From: Chryseobacterium soli
Lineage (GTDB): Bacteria; Bacteroidota; Bacteroidia; Flavobacteriales; Weeksellaceae
Assembly: GCF_000737705.1 (NCBI RefSeq)
Contig: NZ_JPRH01000001.1
Coordinates: 310,001-374,000, forward strand
Direction of reading: 5' to 3'
Length of the DNA: 64,000 nucleotides
Within the stretch, counting starts at the first letter, position 1. Each line of letters opens with the position of its first letter. Below, piece by piece: positions 26,274-35,126 of the stretch. The notes below the pieces were generated by a model, which ran no database searches, was not told the origin of the DNA, and worked only from the letters and a program-made list of their open reading frames with translations. Both the position numbers and the translations under genes were made by a program.

Positions 26274-27512
26274 TTAAAAGGGATTATAGGATAAACCTAG
26301 ACCGAAATAGAACGCAGTGGCCTTAGCCTGTCCATAAAAACCAAGGTAATCATTCTCTACATCTCTGGATTGAGGCATCGCGTAACCGCCTGCAATATCA
26401 ACCCCGAATTGTTTAAACTTGAACCCTACTCCTCCTGTTACTACATATGTATTAAATGAAGGTGTTTCAGCAATAAAATTTTTATTAGAATAAGGTGCTT
26501 CATCATAGTAAGCTCCCAAACGTCCAAAAATCATATCACTGAACGCATATTGTGTTCCTAATCTGAATGTTTTTGAGTTTCTAAAGTTTTTAGGAGCAAC
26601 AAGAATAGTAGGATCTGCCTGGTTTCCAACAGGAGCTGTTGCAAAATCCAGCGTCAGCTTGCTGTATCTTTCCCAGCCATGATAATTGAAATCCGCAGAA
26701 ACCAACCATTTCGGAGTCACTTTATATGTTAATCCAACCGTATATTCTTCTACTAACGGAAGTGTTGCTGTAAATTTGTCTTGACCTGTTGATGCATTTA
26801 ATCCTAATAATGTGTAAATAGACTGTGATGGGAAACTGAATGTTGCGACCCCATTTTTAGCCTTCATATCTACAGGTGAACGGTAAGCAACGCTTACATC
26901 AAGCTTTGGATCCGGTCTGAAATAGAAACCAAAACCATAACCGCTACCAGTGGCCTTATTATCTTTAAGGTTAAGCTCTCCTCCAAACTGAGTAACTGCT
27001 TTATCCCAATTTACCTGTCCTCTGGCGTAGATATAACTTGCACCAAATGATATCCATGGTGCCAGCTTTACCGAAACCATCGGCTGAAAATAGAAACTTT
27101 TTAATTCCAGTTTCTGAACCATTTCTTTTCCCTCCCAATTGCTTGGATATTCAATGGTACTTCCAAAAGGTGTTGAAAAACTGAAACCAACTGATAAGTT
27201 CTCTATCGGCCTGTATGCAATTGCTGCATAAAGAGGCGTTCCAATAGGGTTATCCGTTGATGTACTCTGTAAAGTATTCAAGTTCTGAAAAGTAACTTTG
27301 TTACTTGCGCCGAATCCTCCTGCTACGACACTCAGTTTAGAAGGAATGAATGACATACCCGCTGGGTTAAAGAATGCCACACTTGCATCTTCGGCATGAG
27401 CACTAGTATGCGCCATTGCCAATTGTTTTACCCCCTGCAGAGAAACCCTGAAGCCACCTGCGTAAGATAGAACACCCGCCAATAAAGCAGTTGATACTAA
27501 TATTTTTTTCAT
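26274..27512 (-). CDS. OmpP1/FadL-family outer membrane transporter
   Basis: 412 residues with signal peptide (MKKILVSTALLAGVLSYAGG). The mature start GGFRVSLQGVKQLAMAHTSAHAEDASVAFFNPAGM is the FadL/OmpP1 N-terminal hatch region with its NPAGM motif. The remainder alternates as a beta barrel and ends in FGLGLSYNPF, with a terminal aromatic as outer membrane proteins have. The family takes up long-chain fatty acids or other hydrophobic molecules. First gene of a two-gene unit with the SGNH hydrolase. Confidence 0.92.
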   Translation of the reverse strand: MKKILVSTALLAGVLSYAGGFRVSLQGVKQLAMAHTSAHAEDASVAFFNPAGMSFIPSKLSVVAGGFGASNKVTFQNLNTLQSTSTDNPIGTPLYAAIAYRPIENLSVGFSFSTPFGSTIEYPSNWEGKEMVQKLELKSFYFQPMVSVKLAPWISFGASYIYARGQVNWDKAVTQFGGELNLKDNKATGSGYGFGFYFRPDPKLDVSVAYRSPVDMKAKNGVATFSFPSQSIYTLLGLNASTGQDKFTATLPLVEEYTVGLTYKVTPKWLVSADFNYHGWERYSKLTLDFATAPVGNQADPTILVAPKNFRNSKTFRLGTQYAFSDMIFGRLGAYYDEAPYSNKNFIAETPSFNTYVVTGGVGFKFKQFGVDIAGGYAMPQSRDVENDYLGFYGQAKATAFYFGLGLSYNPF

Positions 27513-27531
27513 AGACTGTTATTATATAATC

Positions 27532-27539
27532 CAAATATA
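27532..27539 (-). promoter_or_regulatory. -7 box TATATTTG for the porin gene
   Basis: Exact TAnnTTTG match on the minus strand, 19 nt before the ATG at 27512; no -33 element at usual spacing. Confidence 0.45.
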
Positions 27540-27739
27540 AAATTATTTTGAATACACCTGTTAATAAATCTTAATATTTTAAACAATATGCTAAAAGAAA
27601 ATTATGTTTAAAATAGTACTTTAAGAATGTTTCATTATAAACAGTTAGTTTTTAGACGTTTAATAACCAATAAGATGCTTAACAGATTTATTGTTTAATG
27701 TTAAACATTGATGTTATTGAATATTTGAGTATTTTAGAA

Positions 27740-27768
27740 TTGCATAAAGATAAAATTACATAAATTTG
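27740..27768 (+). promoter_or_regulatory. Promoter of the ricT-gldH-PBP1A unit
   Basis: TTG (27740-27742), 18-nt spacer, TAAATTTG (27761-27768): both Bacteroidetes elements at acceptable spacing, 22 nt before the ATG at 27790. Confidence 0.6.
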
Positions 27769-27789
27769 CAAGATTATAAATAATAAATT

Positions 27790-29175
27790 ATGAGTTGTGG
27801 ATGCAAAACATCCGGCGATTCTGCACATTCTTGCGGACCCAAGAAAACCGCGAATGGCTGTGAAAGTGTAAATACCTGTGGTAATAGTTATAAATTAAGT
27901 GTTTTTGACTGGCTTTCTGACATTAATAATCCCGCCCAGAATAGGTGTGATTTAGTGGAAGTTAGATTCAAAAATGATAGAAAGTCATTTTATAAAAATG
28001 TAAATAATATCCCTTTACATATAGGTAGTATAGTAACAGTAGAATCTAGCCCGGGACACGATGTAGGCGTAGTAAGCCTCACCGGAGAATTAGTAAAGAT
28101 TCAGATGAAAAAGAAAAAATTTCCTGAAGAATCTATTCTAAAAATATACAGACAGGCCAATCAAAAAGATCTTGAAGTTTGGCAGGAAGCAAGAAAAAAA
28201 GAAGACAGTGTAAAGATAGAGGCAAGAAAAATTGCCCAGAGAATCGGCCTTGAAATGAAGGTTACTGATGTTGAATATCAAGGTGATGCCTCAAAAGTCA
28301 CTTTTTATTACACGGCAGACAACCGTATCGACTTCAGACAGCTGATCAAAGATTATGCAGGGGCTTTCAGAACTAAAATCGACATGAAACAGATCGGTTT
28401 CAGACAGGAAGCTGCCAAAGTAGGCGGAATAGGATCTTGCGGAAGAGAACTGTGCTGTTCTACCTGGCTTACCGATTTCAGATCGGTAAACACCAATGTT
28501 GCAAGATATCAGCAGTTGAGTATCAATCCTCAAAAGCTGGCCGGACAATGTGGAAAGCTTAAATGCTGCCTTAATTATGAACTAGACAGTTATCTTGATA
28601 CATTAAGTAATTTTCCTTCTTCTTCTACAACGTTAGACACCGAAAAAGGAAGAGCATTCTGTATCAAAATAGACGTTTTCAAAAGAAAAATGTGGTTCGC
28701 GTATATCGACAACTCTGTTGCATGGTATGATTTTGACATTGAACTGGTTAAAAAGCTAATCGCAAAAAACAAAAGAGGTGAAAAATCTCTTCCGCTGGAA
28801 GACTTGAAGCAGCCTGATACCCCGTTCCAAAGCATTGACCTTATTCAGGAGAATAATGTAGACCGTTTTGAAAAGAAAAACAGAGGAAACAGAAATCAAA
28901 ACAGACCGAATAATGGGCAGGGTCAAGGCCAGGGGCAAAAGAGAAACAGAATCGAAAGACCTGAAAAATCTGAGCGTCCTGAAAGACCTGAAAAGGCAAA
29001 TGGTAATGGAAATGCTAATTCCAATAACCAGCCAAAGCAGCCAAGACCACAGCAGCAGCCGAAACCTCAATTGGAAAAGGCAGAAACAGGTTCTGATGCT
29101 GAAAAAAAGCCTCAAAATCCGGCCAAGAAAAAATTCAAAAAGAAATACCCTCCAAAAAAAGATAATAATGCATAA
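27790..29175 (+). CDS. ricT: PSP1/RicT (YaaT)-family regulatory protein
   Basis: 461 residues. The centre (about 40-290) is a PSP1/RicT domain, with family blocks GHDVGVVSLTGE, FYYTADNRIDFRQLIKD, GIGSCGRELCCSTWL and GQCGKLKCCLNYELD. In Bacillus, RicT with RicA and RicF forms an Fe-S protein complex that affects RNase Y and sporulation; the target here is unknown. Additions in this protein are an N-terminal Cys cluster (five Cys in the first 30 residues) and a C-terminal low-complexity tail of Asn, Gln, Lys, Pro after about 360, which may bind RNA. Its last 8 nt overlap gldH. The ricT-gldH-PBP1A order is one I recall from other flavobacteria. Confidence 0.88.
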   Translation: MSCGCKTSGDSAHSCGPKKTANGCESVNTCGNSYKLSVFDWLSDINNPAQNRCDLVEVRFKNDRKSFYKNVNNIPLHIGSIVTVESSPGHDVGVVSLTGELVKIQMKKKKFPEESILKIYRQANQKDLEVWQEARKKEDSVKIEARKIAQRIGLEMKVTDVEYQGDASKVTFYYTADNRIDFRQLIKDYAGAFRTKIDMKQIGFRQEAAKVGGIGSCGRELCCSTWLTDFRSVNTNVARYQQLSINPQKLAGQCGKLKCCLNYELDSYLDTLSNFPSSSTTLDTEKGRAFCIKIDVFKRKMWFAYIDNSVAWYDFDIELVKKLIAKNKRGEKSLPLEDLKQPDTPFQSIDLIQENNVDRFEKKNRGNRNQNRPNNGQGQGQGQKRNRIERPEKSERPERPEKANGNGNANSNNQPKQPRPQQQPKPQLEKAETGSDAEKKPQNPAKKKFKKKYPPKKDNNA

Positions 29176-29632
29176 AATTTTAGGATTTCTTACCCTTATC
29201 CTTTTCTTTAGCTGTAATTCTTCGAAAGGAGAAGATATCATCATGAATTCTGTTGATAACAAATGGAATAAGAAAAGTGAACAGAAATTTAATCTTGAAA
29301 TTTCAGATCCGCAGAATCCTAAAAATATTATATTTGTTGTAAGAAATAACAATAATTACCCTTACAGCAATATAAGATTCATTGTGAATTTCACCAATCT
29401 CCAAAACAAGAAAAAAGAAACAGACACCTTGAATTATGTACTAGCAAAGCCAAACGGAGAATGGCTTGGTACAGGTTTTGGTGACACGAAAGAAGCTCTT
29501 TTTCAATACAGGCTGAAATATAAATTCCCGGAAAAAGGTAAATATCAAATCGGCTTGATTCAAGCGATGAGAAATGACAACCTTCCAGGGATTGAGGATA
29601 TCGGAGTAAAAATAGAAACGGCTAAACCGTAA
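29168..29632 (+). CDS. gldH: Gliding motility lipoprotein GldH
   Basis: 154 residues with a lipoprotein signal (MHKILGFLTLILFFSC, Cys16). Family features: LEISDPQNPKNIIFVVRNNNNYPYSNI in the first half and GEWLGTGFGDTKEALFQYRLKY in the second, ending near IGVKIE. GldH is needed for gliding in Flavobacterium johnsoniae, where mutants also lose surface-chitin use; it is widespread in the phylum including non-gliders. The reading frame extends 300 nt further upstream without a stop, but that part shadows ricT, and the ATG overlapping the ricT stop (ATGCATAA) is the sensible start. Next gene 6 nt away. Confidence 0.92.
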   Translation: MHKILGFLTLILFFSCNSSKGEDIIMNSVDNKWNKKSEQKFNLEISDPQNPKNIIFVVRNNNNYPYSNIRFIVNFTNLQNKKKETDTLNYVLAKPNGEWLGTGFGDTKEALFQYRLKYKFPEKGKYQIGLIQAMRNDNLPGIEDIGVKIETAKP

Positions 29633-29638
29633 CCATAA

Positions 29639-32017
29639 ATGGAAGAAAACAAACAAAATGCAGGAAGCAAAGGAAAAACGTTCCCCCTTCCTCCCAAAAA
29701 GAAAAAAGATACCTCATGGAAAAAATGGGTTAGATTTATCTGGATTGGACTCATTGCGGTAGTTTTAGGGATTTCAGGGATTTTCTTTGCAGTCTCTCAA
29801 GGCTTTGTAGGAGAAATGCCTGATGTAAAAGAACTTGAAAACCCAGACATTTTTGTTGCTTCTGAGATTATTTCTTCAGACGGTAACATTTTGGGCAAAT
29901 TTGAAAAGGAAAAAACACAGCCTATTTTTTATAAAGATCTTCCTCCTTACCTTATTTATGCATTACAGGCTAAAGAAGATGAGCGTTTTAAAGAGCATTC
30001 AGGAATTGACCTGCAGTCTGTAGCCAGAGCTGTTGCCTACGGAGGTGGACGAGGTGGAGGTTCTACCATTACCCAGCAGCTGGCTAAGCTTCTTTTCACA
30101 GGAAATGCATCACAAAATAAAGTGGAAAGAGCATTTCAGAAACTGAAAGAATGGGTAGTTGCAGTAAGTTTAGAGAAAAGATATACCAAAGAAGAAATCA
30201 TCACACTTTATTTCAATAAATTTGATTTCCTTTTCAATGCAAACGGAATTGAAATGGCTTCTAAAATATATTTCAATAAAAAAACATCGGAACTTACTTT
30301 ACCGGAAGCGGCTACATTTGTAGCAATGCTTGAGAACCCTAGAAAGAACAATCCGTACAGAAACCCTGATAAAGCAAAGGAAAGACGAAATGTTGTTTTA
30401 GACCAGATGCAGAAAACAGGATATATTGATCAGGCTACATATGAAAAGGCTATCAATACCCCTATCACTGTTGATTTCCATCCTATAAAAAATATAACTG
30501 ACGGATATTCCGCATATTATAAGTTTTATTTAAGAAAAGAGATCGATAAATATCTTGATGGTTACGAAAAAGAAACTGGCAAGAAACTTAATCTTTATAA
30601 AGATGGTCTGAAAATATATGTTACGCTTGATTCTAAAATGCAGAAGTATGCAGAAGAATCAATTAAAGAGCACTTAACAGACCTTCAAAAAAGATTTGAT
30701 GCCGAACAAAGAGGCAGAAAAAACAGACCTTTCTATTATCTGAATGATAAACAGATCAGCAGTGTGATGCTTCAGGCTATGAAAAGAACCGGGCGTTACA
30801 AACTGTTGAAAGCAGATGGCATGCCGGAAGATTCCATTATGATGGAATTTAAAAAGCCTATTAAAACATCAAGGTTTACTTGGGCCGGAGAGGAAGAAGT
30901 AGAAATGTCTCCATGGGATTCTATCAGATACCATAAGCAAATCGCACAGGCAGGCTTAATGTCAATGGTTCCCGGAAGTGGGGAAATCAAAGCCTGGGTA
31001 GGTGGTATAGACTGGCAGCATTTCCAATATGACCATATTAAACAAGGTAAAAGACAGGTAGGATCAACATTCAAACCTTTCGTATATGCTACAGCAATTA
31101 TGAAATTAGGAATGACACCTTGTTCAGCGGTATCTAACGCAACCTATGATCATAACGGATGGCATGTTCCGGGAAGAGGAGGAATGCTTACCCTAAAAGA
31201 TGGTTTAGCTCATTCTCAAAACCCGATTGCAGCAAGACTTATTGAAATGACCGGTGTGGATGCTGTAATTCAAACAGCAAGAGACCTAGGGGTTACAGAA
31301 GAAATTCCTAGAAACAATACCATTGCACTAGGTTCATCAGATATTACCATTTATGAAATGCTTGGGGCTTACAGTACTTTTGCCAATTACGGAAACTACA
31401 ACAAACCGGAAATGGTATGGAGAATTGAAGATGCCAACGGTAGAGTAATCAAAGAAGTAAATGTAGAACCGAAAGAAGTAATGAACCCGCTGTATGCATA
31501 CACCATGATTGAATTAATGAAAGGTGTAGCACAATACGGAACCGCTTCAGGAGAATTGGGAAGAAGAGGTATTTCAAAAGCGGTAGAGATTGCTGCAAAA
31601 ACTGGTACCACACAGAACAACTCTGACGGTTGGTTTATGGGAATTACACCTAAACTAGCTACAGGAGCATGGGTAGGCTGGGAAGACAGAGCAACCCACT
31701 TCTTTGGAACTGGTGAGGGACAGGGTGCGAAAATGGCATTACCAATCTGGGCAATCTTCATGAAGAAAGTCTGGGCTGATAAAACATTAGGAATTAGCCC
31801 TGATGACAAATTCACCAAACCTTCAGACTGGAAAGACGGATGTTCAGGCCTTAAAGGCTTAAGTGGCGGATATGGAGATGATGGAGGCCTTCAGACGATT
31901 GATGAGATTAAAAATCCAAGACCTTCAGAACCTAACCCTAAAAAAAGTACTGAAAAGAAAGAAGAAAATATCAATGAAAACCTTCATTCAGCAGATGAGG
32001 TAGATTTCAATAAATAA
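29639..32017 (+). CDS. mrcA: Penicillin-binding protein 1A, bifunctional glycosyltransferase-transpeptidase
   Basis: 792 residues: basic cytoplasmic start, transmembrane helix at about 29-51, GT51 domain with catalytic Glu113 in EDERF and GGGSTITQQLAK at 139-150, then the transpeptidase with Ser476 in VGSTFKPF, SQN in AHSQNPIA and KTG in AAKTGTTQNNSDGW. It polymerises and cross-links peptidoglycan. The C-terminal 50 residues are Lys/Glu/Asn-rich and probably disordered. It starts 6 nt after gldH and is followed by a terminator. Confidence 0.96.
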   Translation: MEENKQNAGSKGKTFPLPPKKKKDTSWKKWVRFIWIGLIAVVLGISGIFFAVSQGFVGEMPDVKELENPDIFVASEIISSDGNILGKFEKEKTQPIFYKDLPPYLIYALQAKEDERFKEHSGIDLQSVARAVAYGGGRGGGSTITQQLAKLLFTGNASQNKVERAFQKLKEWVVAVSLEKRYTKEEIITLYFNKFDFLFNANGIEMASKIYFNKKTSELTLPEAATFVAMLENPRKNNPYRNPDKAKERRNVVLDQMQKTGYIDQATYEKAINTPITVDFHPIKNITDGYSAYYKFYLRKEIDKYLDGYEKETGKKLNLYKDGLKIYVTLDSKMQKYAEESIKEHLTDLQKRFDAEQRGRKNRPFYYLNDKQISSVMLQAMKRTGRYKLLKADGMPEDSIMMEFKKPIKTSRFTWAGEEEVEMSPWDSIRYHKQIAQAGLMSMVPGSGEIKAWVGGIDWQHFQYDHIKQGKRQVGSTFKPFVYATAIMKLGMTPCSAVSNATYDHNGWHVPGRGGMLTLKDGLAHSQNPIAARLIEMTGVDAVIQTARDLGVTEEIPRNNTIALGSSDITIYEMLGAYSTFANYGNYNKPEMVWRIEDANGRVIKEVNVEPKEVMNPLYAYTMIELMKGVAQYGTASGELGRRGISKAVEIAAKTGTTQNNSDGWFMGITPKLATGAWVGWEDRATHFFGTGEGQGAKMALPIWAIFMKKVWADKTLGISPDDKFTKPSDWKDGCSGLKGLSGGYGDDGGLQTIDEIKNPRPSEPNPKKSTEKKEENINENLHSADEVDFNK

Positions 32018-32037
32018 ATTCTCTTTTAGATATATAC

Positions 32038-32070
32038 AAGACCTTTCATTAATTTGGAAGGTCTTTTCTT
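32038..32070 (+). terminator. Terminator after the PBP1A gene
   Basis: AAGACCTTTC (32038-32047) with GGAAGGTCTT (32056-32065), one wobble pair, then T-rich sequence. Confidence 0.85.
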
Positions 32071-32080
32071 TTATAATTAA

Positions 32081-32088
32081 TACCTTTG
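32081..32088 (+). promoter_or_regulatory. -7 box TACCTTTG right before the selO ATG
   Basis: Exact TAnnTTTG match ending only 4 nt before the ATG at 32093, so a start of transcription about 4 nt downstream of the box would give a leaderless mRNA. TTTG at 32053-32056 is a possible -33 element with a long 24-nt spacer that falls in the preceding terminator. Confidence 0.45.
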
Positions 32089-32092
32089 AAGA

Positions 32093-33634
32093 ATGAATAT
32101 TGAAAAGATCAGACAGCCTTTTATCAAGATATTTCCAGGAGATTTTTCAGGTAATACCATGCAGAGAAACACTCCGAAAGTATTATTCGCCACCATTAGC
32201 CCGGTGGGTTTTATAGGTCAGCAACTAATTGCTTTTAACAAACCTCTTTCGGAAGAAATAGGATTGGGAAAATTTGAGGAAAAAGACCTTGACTTCCTCG
32301 TGGGCAATCATCTTCCTGAAAACATCCAGACCTATGCAACAGCCTACGCAGGACATCAGTTTGGGAACTGGGCCGGACAGCTGGGAGACGGAAGAGCTAT
32401 TGTAGCAGGAGAGATCATCAATCATTCAGGAAAAAGAAATGAAATCCAATGGAAGGGTGCCGGAGCAACACCTTATTCCCGGCATGCTGACGGAAGAGCT
32501 GTATTAAGATCATCCGTTCGCGAATACCTAATGAGCGAAGCTATGTTTCATCTGGGAGTTCCGACTACAAGAGCATTAAGCCTGGCATTTACCGGTGAAA
32601 ATATTGTCCGCGACATCATGTACAATGGAAATCCTCAGGAAGAAAAGGGAGCCGTGGTGGTAAGGACTGCGGAAAGCTTCCTTCGGTTCGGTCATTTTGA
32701 ATTATTATCTGCGCAAAGAGAATACGAAACCCTCCAAAAACTTGCCGATTTTACCATTGAAAACTATTTTCCTGAGATTATTTCAGAAGGAATTGAGAAG
32801 TATAAGGATTTTTTTAAAAATATCTGTACACGAACAGCTGATCTGATGGTGGAATGGTTCAGAATAGGATTCGTACACGGAGTGATGAATACCGATAATA
32901 TGTCTATTCTCGGTTTAACAATAGATTATGGACCTTACTCAATGATGGATGAATATGAACTGAATTTTACTCCAAACACAACCGATCTCCCCGGAAGAAG
33001 ATACGCATTCGGAAATCAGGGACAGATTGCCCAGTGGAACCTCTGGCAACTCGCCAATGCGCTCCACCCATTAATTAAGGATGAGAAATTTTTAGAGGAC
33101 ACATTAAACCAGTATGGTACTTATTTCTGGAATGCTCATGACACCATGCTCTGCAAAAAGTTTGGATTTAATAATCTACAGGACAATGATGAAGATTTCT
33201 TCACTAACTGGCAAGCCTTAATGCAGGAACTTCATTTCGATTATACTCTATTTTTTAATCAGCTAGAAAAATTAGAAGCAGAAAGCAACCTAAAATCTCT
33301 TTTTGAAAATACCTCCTACTCCATTTTAGATGAAGAAAAAATGAGAAAATTAGAGGACTTCGTCAAAAAATATACAGCCAGACTTCATCTAAATACCATA
33401 TCAAAAGAAGACTCATTAGCATTAATAAGATCTGCAAATCCAAAATTTACCCTGAGAAACTATCTTCTTTATGAATGTATCGAAGAAATTACTCTTGGAA
33501 AAACTGAAATGTTCGATAAACTGACAAAAGCATTAGAAAATCCTTATGAAGAATTCTATCCTGAATTTTCTGTAAAAAGGCCTCGAACATACGATGACAC
33601 CACGGGCTGCTCTATGCTTTCATGCAGTTCATAA
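32093..33634 (+). CDS. selO: SelO (YdiU) protein adenylyltransferase
   Basis: Pseudokinase-fold enzyme that transfers AMP to Ser/Thr/Tyr of target proteins; in other species it answers redox stress. 513 residues. Conserved blocks: YAGHQFGNWAGQLGDGRA near residue 85, QWKGAGATPYSRHADGRAVLRSSVREYL near 120, GFVHGVMNTDNMSI near 262 and YAFGNQGQIAQWN near 304. The C-terminus ends CSMLSCSS; SelO proteins keep a C-terminal Cys (selenocysteine in animals) in just this position, used for redox control. Single-gene unit. Confidence 0.95.
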   Translation: MNIEKIRQPFIKIFPGDFSGNTMQRNTPKVLFATISPVGFIGQQLIAFNKPLSEEIGLGKFEEKDLDFLVGNHLPENIQTYATAYAGHQFGNWAGQLGDGRAIVAGEIINHSGKRNEIQWKGAGATPYSRHADGRAVLRSSVREYLMSEAMFHLGVPTTRALSLAFTGENIVRDIMYNGNPQEEKGAVVVRTAESFLRFGHFELLSAQREYETLQKLADFTIENYFPEIISEGIEKYKDFFKNICTRTADLMVEWFRIGFVHGVMNTDNMSILGLTIDYGPYSMMDEYELNFTPNTTDLPGRRYAFGNQGQIAQWNLWQLANALHPLIKDEKFLEDTLNQYGTYFWNAHDTMLCKKFGFNNLQDNDEDFFTNWQALMQELHFDYTLFFNQLEKLEAESNLKSLFENTSYSILDEEKMRKLEDFVKKYTARLHLNTISKEDSLALIRSANPKFTLRNYLLYECIEEITLGKTEMFDKLTKALENPYEEFYPEFSVKRPRTYDDTTGCSMLSCSS

Positions 33635-33721
33635 TGAGAAATAATTAATAATTTCAAGTTAATAGTGAATATTTTTCATGATTTTTATATTTTTTGACTA
33701 TTTTTAAGAAAAAAAATTACC

Positions 33722-35053
33722 ATGAAAAGAATTTTACTTTCTATTACTGCATTATTAATAAGTTCTACTGCTTTTTCTCAATTCTGGAGCACTCAAAATA
33801 CAGGTTTCGCTACTGCCTCAAGGGGAATCAATGGAATGGAAGTATATGACGCCAATACTGTTTGGGCTTTTGCAGTTGACGGAAATGATACAGCAAATAA
33901 CATTCAAGAATTTACAAAAACTTCAAATGGCGGTACAACATGGACCCCCGGCACCATTAACGTTGGTAATCCTGACTTAAGAATAACCAATATTTCCGGC
34001 GTGAGTGCTACGACAGCCTGGGTAGGAGCATTTGATGATATTGACGGACTTGGAGGTGTATGGAAAACCTCTGATGGTGGTGCAACATGGACCAATCAGC
34101 TTTTGTTAACTACCGCTGGACAATCATGGACTAATTATGTTCATTTTTTTGACGCCAATAATGGAGTTGCTGGAGGGGACCCTGAAAGTGGAGAATTTGA
34201 GGTGTATACAACTTCTAACGGTGGCACCACCTGGACCAGAGTTCCTGCTGGCAACATTCCCAATCCTCTTGCAGCTGAATATGGGTACAATGGTGGTTAT
34301 TATGCTGTAGGTAATAACATGTTTTTCTATACCGGAAAAGGAAGAATTTACAAATCAACAGACAAAGGTCTAAACTGGACTGCACTTGCAACCAATTCTA
34401 TCATCAGTGATTTTGGAAGCGCTACCATCAATGGAAACATGGCTTGGAGTGATGCTAATACAGGAATGATTTTCAGAAAAACTTTTTCCTCATTAGGCGC
34501 ACCTTTGACCCTTACTCTTCACAGAACAACGGACGGAGGAGCAAACTGGACCTCACTAACCTTTACCGGAATTACAGCAGCCAATAACATTGATCATGTC
34601 ACCTATGTTCCCGGAACCACAATTTTAGTGGCAACAAGTTCAGCAGGAGGATCTTGGAAAAGCACCAATAATGGAACTACATGGACCGCTTTGGATACAG
34701 GAGTACTACATTTCGATGTAAAATGCTTTAATGCAAGTACATGTTATTCAGGAGGTCTTAATACATCAGCTACCGTTGGTGGAATGTTCAAATCTACTCA
34801 AGTACTTGCTACTTCTGAAGTTGCAGGCGCCATAAAACATTCATCGATCTATCCTAATCCAACCCAAGGAGAAATCAATATTAAAACTGATAAAAAAGTA
34901 AAAACGACTGCTGTTTTAGATTTTTCAGGAAAAGCTGTTATGAAAACAGACGCAGGTAAACCAGACATTTCTTCTCTTCCAAAAGGAACTTACCTGATTC
35001 AAATTGAATTTACTGACGGTACTTCCACTACAGAAAAAGTAATTAAACAATAA
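33722..35053 (+). CDS. Secreted Asp-box repeat protein with type IX secretion C-terminal domain
   Basis: 443 residues: signal peptide (MKRILLSITALLISSTAFSQ), then about 350 residues with six Asp-box motifs of form S/T-x-D/N-x-G-x-x-W (SNGGTTW, SDGGATW, SNGGTTW, TDKGLNW, TDGGANW, TNNGTTW), which should build a beta propeller like YCF48/sialidase-type folds. No sialidase catalytic set is apparent. The last 70 residues (IYPNPTQGEINIKT ... GTYLIQIE ... EKVIKQ) are a type A T9SS sorting domain, so the protein is exported across the outer membrane and released or anchored. Role unknown; adhesion or binding is possible. Confidence 0.9.
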   Translation: MKRILLSITALLISSTAFSQFWSTQNTGFATASRGINGMEVYDANTVWAFAVDGNDTANNIQEFTKTSNGGTTWTPGTINVGNPDLRITNISGVSATTAWVGAFDDIDGLGGVWKTSDGGATWTNQLLLTTAGQSWTNYVHFFDANNGVAGGDPESGEFEVYTTSNGGTTWTRVPAGNIPNPLAAEYGYNGGYYAVGNNMFFYTGKGRIYKSTDKGLNWTALATNSIISDFGSATINGNMAWSDANTGMIFRKTFSSLGAPLTLTLHRTTDGGANWTSLTFTGITAANNIDHVTYVPGTTILVATSSAGGSWKSTNNGTTWTALDTGVLHFDVKCFNASTCYSGGLNTSATVGGMFKSTQVLATSEVAGAIKHSSIYPNPTQGEINIKTDKKVKTTAVLDFSGKAVMKTDAGKPDISSLPKGTYLIQIEFTDGTSTTEKVIKQ

Positions 35054-35073
35054 TAACATTCATATAATATTGT

Positions 35074-35100
35074 AAAACCACCAAATTTGGTGGTTTTTTT
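35074..35100 (+). terminator. Terminator after the T9SS cargo gene
   Basis: AAAACCACCAAA (35074-35085) directly followed by TTTGGTGGTTTT (35086-35097), a perfect palindrome, then a T-run. Confidence 0.9.
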
Positions 35101-35104
35101 ATTT

Positions 35105-35112
35105 TACTTTTG
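35105..35112 (+). promoter_or_regulatory. -7 box TACTTTTG for the polytopic membrane protein gene
   Basis: Exact TAnnTTTG match 14 nt before the GTG start at 35127. A TTTG at 35086-35089, inside the preceding terminator stem, is 15 nt upstream. Confidence 0.4.
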
Positions 35113-35126
35113 CAAAAATTTGACAC

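Noticed and set aside
28868..29167. N-terminal extension of gldH by 100 codons
   Set aside because: It overlaps ricT out of frame and would bury the lipoprotein signal that starts at 29168.
28756..29352. 198-codon open frame on the minus strand
   Set aside because: Antisense of the low-complexity ricT tail and gldH; the Leu/Phe/Ser/Arg-rich product is an artefact of Lys/Glu-rich coding DNA.
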